From NCBI GenBank assembly GCA_004299495.1, contig SCPY01000059.1, forward strand, positions 1 through 16,068: DNA of 16,068 bases, given 5' to 3'. The notes beneath the pieces were generated by a model. That model worked only from the letters and a program-made list of their open reading frames with translations, did no database searches and was not told where the DNA came from. The DNA is from a bacterium. Its GTDB lineage: Bacteria > Omnitrophota > Gorgyraeia > Gygaellales > UBA12090. This document shows positions 6,069 through 13,136 of the stretch, piece after piece. Position 1 is the first letter of the stretch, and every line of letters begins with the position of its first letter. A program made the position numbers and the translations under genes.

Positions 6069-7799
6069 GTGAATAATTTAGACCTTAGTATAAAAATATC
6101 CGGAGAGGCAGGGCAGGGGCTGCAGACCATAGGCGGGCTTCTTTCCAAGGCCTTTAGCCGCAAAGGCCTGAATGTCTTTGCCAGTCAGGCCCTGCAGTCA
6201 AGGATTCGCGGCGGCCATAACTGGTTCCAAGTGCGGCTCGCAGACAGGCAGGTTTTAGCGCCGGTTGACTCAACCGACATCCTGGTTGCCCTGGATAAGG
6301 AAAGTGCCTGTCATTTAAAGGAGCTTAAGCAGCGCTCTATTGTTATCTTTGACTCTACGCTTGCCGCGATAGAGCCGCCAAAAGGGCGAAAGCTGGATAT
6401 TCCCCTTGAAAAAACCGCCAAGGATGCCGGGGGCACAAAATTGATGAGTAGCGCGGTTGCCGTGGGGGCGGTCCTGGGTATTTTAGAGCTTGATATCAAT
6501 GTCTTGTTTGATTTACTCCGCGAGAGTTTTGGGGCCAAGGGGAAAGAAATAGCCGAGGCCAATATCAAAGTAGCCCAGGCCGGGTATAATCTTACCTATC
6601 GCAAAATCCCGCGAAATAAGCTTCTTTCCTTAAATAACGCGAACCAGGAGAAAAAAATGCTGGTTGGCGGAAGCGAGGCAGTGGCCTTGGGGGCATTGGC
6701 AGCCGGTTGCAAATTAATCTCCGCGTATCCGATGAGCCCTTCTACCGGCATAATGACTTATCTTGCCTCTAAAGAAGATGAATTCGGTATCGTAGTAGAG
6801 CAATCGGAGGATGAGATTGCCTCTATCAATATCGCTTTGGGGGCGTCTTTTGCCGGGGCGCGGGCAATGACTGCCTCAAGCGGCGGAGGATTCGCGCTGA
6901 TGGTTGAGGGCTTAAGCCTTTCAGGTATGACCGAGACGCCTTTGGTGATTGTGGACGCGCAAAGGCCGGGCCCTGCCACGGGACTGCCCACGCGCAGCGC
7001 GCAGGAAGATTTGGAATACGCGATTTTTACCGGCCACGGAGAAACGCCCCGGGCGGTGCTTGCCCCCAGAAGTATAGAGGACGCCTTTTACGCGACAATA
7101 AAGGCATTTGACCTGGCAGAGAAATACCAGATCCCCGTGATAATTCTTAGCGACCAGTTTATCGCTGATTCTTTGCTTACCATAGATAATCTGGATGTAG
7201 ATAATATAAAAATTGAAAGGCACATCTTAAGCAATGAGGAATTAAAGAATACCGGGGATTATAAACGCTATCAGATTACCAAGTCCGGAATTTCGCCGCG
7301 CGCCCTCCCCGGGAATCCTCATGGCTTAGTGGTAGCGGACAGCGATGAGCACGATGAAGAGGGCCATATCACCGAAGACCTGGATTATACGCGGCCGGAG
7401 ATGGTGAAAAAGCGAAATAGAAAAAACATCGGCCTGTTAAAAGAGATGTCCGCGCCCTTATACTACGGCCTAAAAGATGCCAGAAACATCCTTGTGGGCT
7501 GGGGCTCAACTTTTGGCGCGCTTAAAGAGGCGGTGGATATCTTGAATTCAGAAAATGGAAAAGTAGGCTTAGCGCATTTTAGCGAGGTTTGGCCGCTGAA
7601 TAATAAATATTTTAATTTCTTAAAAAAAGCGAAATTTGTCTGTGTGGTAGAGAATAATTTCCGCGGCCAGTTCGCGCGCCTGGTTGCGGCTACTACCGGA
7701 AAAATAATTGAGAATAGAATAAATAAGTTTAACGGCCTGCCCTTTAGCGCGCAAGAGATAGTTAAAGAATACAAGAAAATTAGAAAAAAGAATGGTTGA
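6069..7799 (+). CDS. korA: 2-oxoacid:ferredoxin oxidoreductase, fused gamma-alpha subunit
   Basis: With KorB this forms a CoA- and TPP-dependent 2-oxoacid:ferredoxin oxidoreductase that interconverts a 2-oxoacid plus CoA with an acyl-CoA, CO2 and reduced ferredoxin. Residues about 1-185 are the gamma domain (GEAGQGLQTIG at 12-22, then SRIRGGHNWFQVR). From about 198 the alpha pyrimidine-binding domain begins: GGSEAVALGALAAG, then YPMSPST (220-226), the counterpart of the YPITPS motif of 2-oxoglutarate-type enzymes, then EQSEDE and ASSGGGFALM. A C-terminal domain follows to residue 576. The gamma-alpha fusion and motif point to the KorA/OFOR group; 2-oxoglutarate is the likely substrate but other 2-oxoacids cannot be excluded. 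GTG at 6069 is the start, because it gives the normal N-terminus; the ribosome binding site is weak. The 3' end overlaps korB by 8 nt. Confidence 0.9.
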   Translation: MNNLDLSIKISGEAGQGLQTIGGLLSKAFSRKGLNVFASQALQSRIRGGHNWFQVRLADRQVLAPVDSTDILVALDKESACHLKELKQRSIVIFDSTLAAIEPPKGRKLDIPLEKTAKDAGGTKLMSSAVAVGAVLGILELDINVLFDLLRESFGAKGKEIAEANIKVAQAGYNLTYRKIPRNKLLSLNNANQEKKMLVGGSEAVALGALAAGCKLISAYPMSPSTGIMTYLASKEDEFGIVVEQSEDEIASINIALGASFAGARAMTASSGGGFALMVEGLSLSGMTETPLVIVDAQRPGPATGLPTRSAQEDLEYAIFTGHGETPRAVLAPRSIEDAFYATIKAFDLAEKYQIPVIILSDQFIADSLLTIDNLDVDNIKIERHILSNEELKNTGDYKRYQITKSGISPRALPGNPHGLVVADSDEHDEEGHITEDLDYTRPEMVKKRNRKNIGLLKEMSAPLYYGLKDARNILVGWGSTFGALKEAVDILNSENGKVGLAHFSEVWPLNNKYFNFLKKAKFVCVVENNFRGQFARLVAATTGKIIENRINKFNGLPFSAQEIVKEYKKIRKKNG

Positions 7800-8643
7800 T
7801 TTAAATACCTTTGGAAAATTTGAGACTGCCTGGTGCCCGGGTTGCGGGAATTTCGGCATTCTGGACGCGGTAAAGGATGCTTTGGTGAAAATGCAGCTTG
7901 ACCCGCACGGCATTGTCCTGGTTTCAGGCATAGGCCAGGCGGCAAAACTGCCGCATTATCTTTTTTCTAATGTCTTTAACGGCCTGCACGGCAGGGCAAT
8001 ACCGGCGGCAACCGGTATAAAAATAGCCAACCGCAAATTGGTAGTTATTGTTACCTCCGGAGACGGGGATATTTACGGCGAAGGCGGAAACCACTTAATT
8101 CATGCCATTCGCAGAAATATTGACATCACGGTAATTGTGCATAATAATCAGGTATACGCCCTGACTAAGGGCCAGGCGTCTCCTACCAGTGATTTAGGGT
8201 TTGTCACCAAAGTTCAGCCGCGCGGGGTGATTGACGCGCCGGTACACCCCTTAAGCCTGGCCATAGCTCTTGGCGCGGGTTTTGTGGCCAGGAGCTTTGC
8301 CGGAGATAAGGAGCATCTCTCTTTGATGATTCAGGAAGGGATAAAACATAAAGGCTTTGCCCTGATTGATGTTTTGCAATGGTGCGTTACTTTCAATAAG
8401 AAAAATAATTTTATGTGGTATAAGCAGCGCGCCTCAAAATTAGGCCCTGATTATGACCCGCATGATAAAATCAAGGCCTTTGAGAAGTCTCTGGAGTGGG
8501 GCGATAAAATCCCTGTCGGCATACTCTATAAAAACGGCAGGCCGCCTTATGAAGAGGCCCGCGGATTGATGAAAGATGAGCCGCTTGCGGAAAGGCCGAT
8601 CAATCCTCAAGGAATAAAACCGATACTGAAGGAATTTTTATAA
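7792..8643 (+). CDS. korB: 2-oxoacid:ferredoxin oxidoreductase, beta subunit
   Basis: This is the TPP- and [4Fe-4S]-binding beta subunit, partner of the preceding gene and of normal length (283 residues). The TPP/Mg motif runs from GDGD (90-93) to NNQ (118-120), followed by ALTKGQASPTSD. WCPGCGNFG supplies Cys15 and Cys18, and a third cysteine is Cys198 in QWCVTFN. The position of the remaining cluster ligand in Sulfolobus-type enzymes (after GIG) is Gln49 here (SGIGQAAKLPHY). The nearby position where I recall Cys in some clostridial relatives is Ser59. The protein has only these three cysteines in total. Its ATG lies inside korA, and malQ follows after a single base, so the three genes are one operon. 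Confidence 0.92.
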   Translation: MVDLNTFGKFETAWCPGCGNFGILDAVKDALVKMQLDPHGIVLVSGIGQAAKLPHYLFSNVFNGLHGRAIPAATGIKIANRKLVVIVTSGDGDIYGEGGNHLIHAIRRNIDITVIVHNNQVYALTKGQASPTSDLGFVTKVQPRGVIDAPVHPLSLAIALGAGFVARSFAGDKEHLSLMIQEGIKHKGFALIDVLQWCVTFNKKNNFMWYKQRASKLGPDYDPHDKIKAFEKSLEWGDKIPVGILYKNGRPPYEEARGLMKDEPLAERPINPQGIKPILKEFL

Positions 8644-8644
8644 G

Positions 8645-10480
8645 ATGGATTACGATTACAACCGGTTTTTGTCTTCGCTTGCGAAAAGCCAATGGGAGCG
8701 GATTGGCTTAAAGCGCCGCGCCGGGGTGGCCGTTCCGCTTTTTTCGCTCTATTCATTAAGCAGTATCGGCATCGGAGAATTGCGCGATTTAAAGCTTGTG
8801 GTAGATTGGTGTAAGTTGGCCGGGATGAGCATTATCCAGTTATTGCCGCTTAACGACGTGGGTTTTAATTTTACTCCTTACGATGCCCAGAGCGGGTTTG
8901 CCCTTGAGCCGATGTATCTGGCTATTGAGTCGTTATGGGGGGTGAGCTTAAAGTCATTAGAGTCTTTCGGAGGAGAGATTAAGCAATTAAGGAAAAGTTT
9001 TCCGACGGGCGGCAGAAGAAAGAGGGTTAATTACAAGATAAAGCAGGCAAAATTAGATTTGTTGTGGAAGATATTTAAAGATAATCAGGAATTTTCCGGG
9101 GAGTTTAAAAATTATATCCGGGAAAATAAGTTCTGGCTTGAAAATTACGCCCTATTTAAGGTTATCAAGGAGAGAAGCTCTGAAAGCTCCTGGGAGGCCT
9201 GGGATAAGCCGTTACGCCAAAGAGAGCCGATAGCGCTTTCGCGGTTTGAGAATGAGAACTCAGAAAAAATACTCTTTCATAAATGGCTGCAGTGGCAGCT
9301 CTATGAGCAATTTAAAATGGTAAAGGAGTACGCGCGAAGCAAGGGGGTGCTGTTGATGGGGGATTTGCCCTTTCTGGTATCCCGCGATAGCTGCGATGTC
9401 TGGGGCAGGCAGGATTATTTTAAATTAAACCTGGCAAGCGGAGCCCCGCCGGATATGTATTTCGCTCAAGGACAGCGCTGGGGAATGCCGGTATATAACT
9501 GGGATAAAATCGCAAAAAGCGATTACGATTTTATCAAAGAAAAGCTAAAGTACGCCGAGCATTTCTATGACCTCTTTCGCGTTGACCACGCGGTAGGGAT
9601 GTTTCGGGTCTGGACTATTGCCATGGATGAGCCGCTTGCCCATGCCGGGCTCTGCGGAAAGTTTGATCCTCAGGACGAAAGCGTATGGGAGGCCCAGGGA
9701 AGGAGGCTGCTGTCGGTGTTTACCTTAAACACCCGTATGCTGCCTTGCGCGGAGGACCTGGGTGTTATCCCTTATTGTTCATTTAAGGTCCTGGAAGAAT
9801 ATGGGATTCCCGGCACAGATATTCAGCGCTGGATGAAGGATTGGGGAAGAAGCTATGATTTTAAGCCGCCCGAACAATACCGCGGCGCCTCTGTCGCCGC
9901 CATCTCAACCCATGACAGCTCTATCTTGCGCAACTGGTGGGACTATGAGGCCGGTACGGTAGATGGGCAGCTTTTCCGGCGTAAATGCCATGAGGCCGGG
10001 GTTCATTTTGAATCGGTGAAGGATAGAATATTTGATATGGAAAACTCTCTTCACGGTCGGCTTCGCTGGAAAGGGCAGGTGCATTCTCCGGCGGTATTAT
10101 TAAACGCCTTGGGCTGCCAGGAGGAAAGGTGCAAAGACATAGTTAATTTATATAGAGAGTCGTACGGCGAGAAAAAGAAATTCTGCGCCTATTTGGGGCT
10201 TGTGGATGAGCCCAAGGATAGCTGCCCCAATGAGCTGATCAGGAAGGCGATAGAGAAGGCAAGCGCGGCCAGCTCCATATTCAGCATCCAGCTTTTGATA
10301 GACTGGCTTTCTATTGATTGTATGTGCAGGTGCGATGACTGGAACTGCCGGATTAACTTTCCCGGGACTATTCAAGAAAAGAACTGGTCGCTGGTGATGG
10401 ATTTATCCTTAGAGGAGATGTTAGACCTGCCCATAAATAACGTGATAAGAAATATAAATACAAGAGCGTCAAGAAGCTAG
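8645..10480 (+). CDS. malQ: 4-alpha-glucanotransferase (GH77)
   Basis: This cytoplasmic amylomaltase / disproportionating enzyme transfers alpha-1,4-glucan segments between maltodextrin chains in glycogen or maltose metabolism. The GH77 catalytic set is complete: nucleophile Asp314 in FRVDHAVG, acid/base Glu370 in CAEDLGVI, and Asp424 in STHDSS. GDLPFLVSRDSCDVW (239-253) and the N-terminal LFSLYSLSSIGIGELRDL are further family marks. The loop after the nucleophile reads HAVGMFRVW, not the common HFRG form, so it belongs to a divergent branch. At 611 residues it is longer than thermophilic amylomaltases (about 500), with an extra helical C-terminal region from about residue 480. It starts one base after the korB stop, with AAGGA about 11 nt upstream. 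Why a glucan enzyme follows korAB is not evident; shared transcription is implied by the spacing. Confidence 0.93.
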   Translation: MDYDYNRFLSSLAKSQWERIGLKRRAGVAVPLFSLYSLSSIGIGELRDLKLVVDWCKLAGMSIIQLLPLNDVGFNFTPYDAQSGFALEPMYLAIESLWGVSLKSLESFGGEIKQLRKSFPTGGRRKRVNYKIKQAKLDLLWKIFKDNQEFSGEFKNYIRENKFWLENYALFKVIKERSSESSWEAWDKPLRQREPIALSRFENENSEKILFHKWLQWQLYEQFKMVKEYARSKGVLLMGDLPFLVSRDSCDVWGRQDYFKLNLASGAPPDMYFAQGQRWGMPVYNWDKIAKSDYDFIKEKLKYAEHFYDLFRVDHAVGMFRVWTIAMDEPLAHAGLCGKFDPQDESVWEAQGRRLLSVFTLNTRMLPCAEDLGVIPYCSFKVLEEYGIPGTDIQRWMKDWGRSYDFKPPEQYRGASVAAISTHDSSILRNWWDYEAGTVDGQLFRRKCHEAGVHFESVKDRIFDMENSLHGRLRWKGQVHSPAVLLNALGCQEERCKDIVNLYRESYGEKKKFCAYLGLVDEPKDSCPNELIRKAIEKASAASSIFSIQLLIDWLSIDCMCRCDDWNCRINFPGTIQEKNWSLVMDLSLEEMLDLPINNVIRNINTRASRS

Positions 10481-10516
10481 CCTTGGCTTCCGCTTAACAG
10501 GAGAGAGTGCCTCGAG

Positions 10517-11545
10517 ATGGATTTAGGTGAAATAGCGGTTCCTTTGATTGTCTTCGCGGCCCTTTTTGTTTTTGGGCTGGGCCTGAGGAAGCTGCTGCTA
10601 AAGGCCCTTAGGCAATGGACGAAAGAAGGCCGGGTGGGCTTTGAGGATAAGCTCATCCGCCGCGTAAGGCGGACCGTAGAAACTTTGTGGTTATTGTTTT
10701 GCCTGTTTATCGCTCTTACGGCCTCTTCTGTCCCTCAGGACATAACGGAGCTTATCAATAAAATTATCTTGGCGGTGAGCATCGCCCTGGTTACTTTTAC
10801 CTGCGCGCATCTTGCGGTAGCGTTCATCAGGAAAGAGCCGGGAGGGGGAGAGCCGGCGGAAGCGGTAGCCTCTCTTATCGGTAATGTTGCCAAGATAGCC
10901 ATTTTTGCCTGCGGCGGCTTAATTATCTTAAGCAATCTGGGGATATCCATAACCCCGCTGCTTGCCGCCCTGGGAGTGGGCGGCCTGGCGGTAGCCCTGG
11001 CATTGCAGGATACCCTTTCCAATCTTTTTGCCGGCCTGCAGATAACCTTTGCCCGGCAGGTCAGGATTGGCGATTATATAAAAATTGAGGCCGGGCAAGA
11101 GGGCTATGTGGAGGATATCAATTGGCGTTCAACTAAAATCAAGACGCTGGCCAATAATATGGTTATTGTGCCTAATGCCAAACTCACCCAGTCCATTGTC
11201 ACTAATTATTCTCTTCCGGACAGGGAATTAGCGGTTACTCTGGAGGTAGGGGTGCATTATGACAGCGACTTAGATAGGGTTGAGCGCGTCACGGCTGAAG
11301 TGGCGCGGGAGGTGATGAAAGAATCGGCTGCCGCGTCTTCGTTTGAGCCTTTTATGCGATACAACCAGTTGGGCGAATACAGCGTTAATTTCACTGTTAT
11401 CTTAAGGGCAAAAGAGTTTACCGAACAGTATCTTATTAAGCATGAATTTATAAAAAGATTGCACAAGCGCTATAAAGAAGAGGGAATCATTATACCTTAT
11501 CCGGTAAGGGCGATAAACTATGCCCAGGAGAAATCAGGAGGTTGA
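10517..11545 (+). CDS. MscS-family mechanosensitive ion channel
   Basis: This 342-residue inner-membrane channel of the MscS family would release solutes on hypo-osmotic shock. Hydrophobic helices lie at about 5-27, 55-71, 83-103 and 121-140. The pore-lining TM3 and its continuation follow, a Gly/Ala-rich helix LLAALGVGGLAVALALQDTL (148-167) and then NLFAGLQITF. The beta domain includes VRIGDYIKI, GYVEDINWRSTKI and VIVPNAKL, all family signatures. The soluble C-terminal domain ends near residue 340. The helix count before the pore suggests four or so segments, one or two more than E. coli MscS. AGGAG at 10499-10503 is rather far (13 nt) from the ATG. A 36-nt gap separates it from malQ, and yggT follows with overlapping signals, so it can be read in the same transcript. 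Confidence 0.9.
   Translation: MDLGEIAVPLIVFAALFVFGLGLRKLLLKALRQWTKEGRVGFEDKLIRRVRRTVETLWLLFCLFIALTASSVPQDITELINKIILAVSIALVTFTCAHLAVAFIRKEPGGGEPAEAVASLIGNVAKIAIFACGGLIILSNLGISITPLLAALGVGGLAVALALQDTLSNLFAGLQITFARQVRIGDYIKIEAGQEGYVEDINWRSTKIKTLANNMVIVPNAKLTQSIVTNYSLPDRELAVTLEVGVHYDSDLDRVERVTAEVAREVMKESAAASSFEPFMRYNQLGEYSVNFTVILRAKEFTEQYLIKHEFIKRLHKRYKEEGIIIPYPVRAINYAQEKSGG
11536..11541 (+). promoter_or_regulatory. Shine-Dalgarno deciding the yggT start
   Basis: A perfect AGGAGG lies inside the end of the channel gene. It abuts the TTG at 11542 directly (no spacer, unusable) but is 9 nt before the ATG at 11551, so the ATG is the functional start. Confidence 0.75.
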
Positions 11546-11550
11546 ATGTT

Positions 11551-11853
11551 ATGTTTATTCTTGCTAATTTTATAGAGGCGGCAGCGCAGATTTTTGGCGT
11601 ATTGCTTACGATTTTATATTGGCTTATCCTTATCCGCGCCCTGATTAGCTGGGTTAATCCTGACCCCTCTAATCCCATTGTGCAATTTCTGCTGAAGGCC
11701 ACAGAGCCGATTCTGGCTCCCATCAGAAGGCTGCTTCCTCTGGACTTCAGGTTTGGCATAGATATCTCGCCTATCATTATTTTTCTGGGAATTATGTTTT
11801 TGAGGTCGTTTCTGGTGAGGACTTTATTGGAAATAGCGGCGAGAATGAGGTAG
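11551..11853 (+). CDS. yggT: YggT family membrane protein
   Basis: This is a 100-residue integral membrane protein of the YggT/CCB3 family. Two hydrophobic segments (about 10-30 and 73-92) flank a conserved polar middle: RALISWVNPDPSNPIVQFL, TEPILAPIRRLLP and the DISPII motif at the start of the second helix. All are diagnostic for the family. The precise function is not settled; bacterial members are linked to osmotic stress tolerance or cell division and plastid relatives to cytochrome assembly. The start was chosen at ATG 11551 because of the AGGAGG 9 nt upstream; a TTG at 11542 would add three residues without a usable spacer. It follows the channel gene closely, so both membrane proteins are probably co-expressed. 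Confidence 0.9.
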   Translation: MFILANFIEAAAQIFGVLLTILYWLILIRALISWVNPDPSNPIVQFLLKATEPILAPIRRLLPLDFRFGIDISPIIIFLGIMFLRSFLVRTLLEIAARMR

Positions 11854-11857
11854 AATA

Positions 11858-12178
11858 ATGAAAAATTTTCTTATCGCGTTTGTATTTTTCGCGGGGGCAG
11901 TTACTTTTATGAATATCAATTCCGCGCCGGCCCAATATGATACGGAAGAGAAGGGGCGGGAGGATGCTGACGCGCCGGTAGAAGTAAAAAACAAGCTTTG
12001 CCCGGTAACCCTGGCTAAGATTACTACCGGAGATAAGTTTACTTATACCTATGAAGGCAAAACCTACCGTTTCAGCTCTCGGGAGGCTATTGAAGAATTT
12101 AAGAAGGACCCTAAGAAATACTTGGAAGTGTGGGAGAAAAAAGAAAATTCCTACAAGATAAATATTCTCTATGATTAA
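11858..12178 (+). CDS. Secreted YHS-domain protein
   Basis: This small exported protein has 106 residues. The N-terminus (1-26) is a typical signal peptide: Lys2, a hydrophobic core LIAFVFFAGAVTF, and a likely cleavage after APA or APAQ. A charged linker follows, then a YHS domain from about 46 to 90. The domain has KLCPVT (Cys48), an aromatic strand FTYTYEGKTYRFSS, and the FKKDPKKYLE helix. YHS domains bind metals such as copper or appear beside metal transporters. The usual second Cys (FCS) is Ser here (FSS), so metal binding by the canonical pair is doubtful. GAGG at 11847-11850 gives a spacer of 7 nt. It lies 4 nt after yggT and 18 nt before a tiny Cys-containing membrane peptide gene. 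Confidence 0.8.
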   Translation: MKNFLIAFVFFAGAVTFMNINSAPAQYDTEEKGREDADAPVEVKNKLCPVTLAKITTGDKFTYTYEGKTYRFSSREAIEEFKKDPKKYLEVWEKKENSYKINILYD

Positions 12179-12196
12179 AGAAAGGAGAGGTGAAAA

Positions 12197-12310
12197 ATGC
12201 TTAAGACTATTGTTATCCTGGTAGTGATTTTGCTTTTAGCGGCTTTTTTGCTCAAGAACAAAGGCGGCGGGTGCGGCTGTGGCGGAACAACCCCTGAAAA
12301 AAAGGCTTGA
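12197..12310 (+). CDS. 37-residue membrane peptide with CGC motif
   Basis: ATG at 12197 is preceded by GGAGAGGTG with good spacing (AGGAG ends 9 nt upstream). The frame encodes one hydrophobic helix, KTIVILVVILLLAAFLL (residues 3-19), then a basic KNK, a glycine-rich GGGCGCGG, and a short charged tail, ending at TGA 12308-12310. The layout, a single helix with a small Gly/Cys cluster, resembles short FeoB-associated Cys-rich membrane proteins, but it is too short to assign. Its last 32 nt overlap the start of larE in another frame, so larE is probably translated by coupling to it. Metal or thiol handling together with the neighbouring YHS protein is inference. Confidence 0.65.
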   Translation: MLKTIVILVVILLLAAFLLKNKGGGCGCGGTTPEKKA

Positions 12311-13115
12311 GAAGCTAAGAGGTATCATAATATCCTTCAGGAAGGCAATCGTTGCCTATTCCGGAGGGGTAGATTCCAGCTTTCTGCTTAAGTGCTGCCT
12401 GGATTATCTGGGGAAAGATAATGTCTTGGCGGTTACCGCGGTTTCGCCAACCTACACCCGGAAGGAATTAACAAAAGCTAAAGAGATCGCGAAAGGCTTA
12501 AGGGTGTCCCATGCCATTATCAAAACAGAGGAAGTGGATAATCCCAATTTCCGGTCTAATCCCAGGAATCGCTGTTATTATTGCAAAACAGAGCTTTTCT
12601 CCAGGCTGAAATCCATCGCCCAAAAAAAAGGCATTGATTTTGTCTTAGATGGGACAAACGCGGATGACCTGAAGGATTATCGCCCCGGGCGCCAGGCAAA
12701 GGAAGAGCTGGGAGTGCGTTCGCCGCTGGCAGAATCCGGGTTGCATAAGGCAGATATCCGGCAGCTTTCCAGAAAATTCGGCCTTGAAACCTGGGACGCC
12801 CCGCAAGCCGCCTGCCTTGCCTCGCGGTTTGCCTACGGCCAGGAGATCGCGCCCGAGGATTTAGGGCGGATAGAAAGAGCGGAGGATTATCTGCGCTCCC
12901 TGGGTATTAAAATGGCGCGGGTAAGGCATTATGTGCTTACCGATAAAACCAGGTTGGCGCGGATTGAGGTGGATAGGGAAGAAATCCAAATAGTCACAAG
13001 TTACAAGCTACAAGTCGCAAGTCAGATAAAGAAGTTGGGCTACAATTATGTTACTTTAGATTTAGAAGGTTACCGCACGGGAAGTATGAATGAGGGGATT
13101 ACGGATATAGTATAA
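12279..13115 (+). CDS. larE: LarE-type ATP-dependent sacrificial sulfur transferase
   Basis: This 278-residue PP-loop ATPase belongs to the LarE/ExsB family. In the known case LarE adenylates a carboxylate and donates sulfur to make the nickel-pincer nucleotide cofactor of lactate racemase. The ATP motif is AYSGGVDSS (26-34). RCYYCKTELF (98-107) holds Cys99 and Cys102, and AACLASRF holds Cys179, the position of the sacrificial cysteine in Lactobacillus LarE. Three cysteines are also what is reported for LarE forms that use a [4Fe-4S] cluster instead of sacrificing Cys, so this could be that type. GTNADDLKDYRPGR and LDLEGYRTGSMNE are family signatures. Start GTG 12279 gives a normal N-terminus and overlaps the upstream peptide gene. 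No larB or larC is in the window, so the acceptor is open. A heptamer repeat occupies 12995-13022 near the 3' end. Confidence 0.88.
   Translation: MAEQPLKKRLEKLRGIIISFRKAIVAYSGGVDSSFLLKCCLDYLGKDNVLAVTAVSPTYTRKELTKAKEIAKGLRVSHAIIKTEEVDNPNFRSNPRNRCYYCKTELFSRLKSIAQKKGIDFVLDGTNADDLKDYRPGRQAKEELGVRSPLAESGLHKADIRQLSRKFGLETWDAPQAACLASRFAYGQEIAPEDLGRIERAEDYLRSLGIKMARVRHYVLTDKTRLARIEVDREEIQIVTSYKLQVASQIKKLGYNYVTLDLEGYRTGSMNEGITDIV
12995..13022. repeat. Four-unit heptamer tandem repeat inside larE
   Basis: Four consecutive 7-nt units of consensus YRCAAGY (CACAAGT, TACAAGC, TACAAGT, CGCAAGT) lie within the larE frame and encode part of TSYKLQVASQ, in the variable stretch before LGYNYVTLDLEG. The reading frame is kept. 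It looks like a minisatellite-type insertion or expansion tolerated in a surface loop. Confidence 0.6.
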
Positions 13116-13136
13116 TTTTTAGGAGGTATTTTCGAT

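Noticed and set aside
7463..7945. Long minus-strand frame of 160 codons opposite korA/korB.
   Set aside because: It is antisense to two well-supported genes, shows no family resemblance, and is explained by codon bias.
10473..10490. Short inverted repeat GAAGC...GCTTC at the malQ stop as a terminator.
   Set aside because: The stem is about 5 bp and no T-run follows, so it is too weak to call.
13111..13116. TATAAT overlapping the larE stop codon as a possible nifS promoter.
   Set aside because: There is no -35 element at proper distance and the genes are only 21 nt apart, so operon read-through is simpler.
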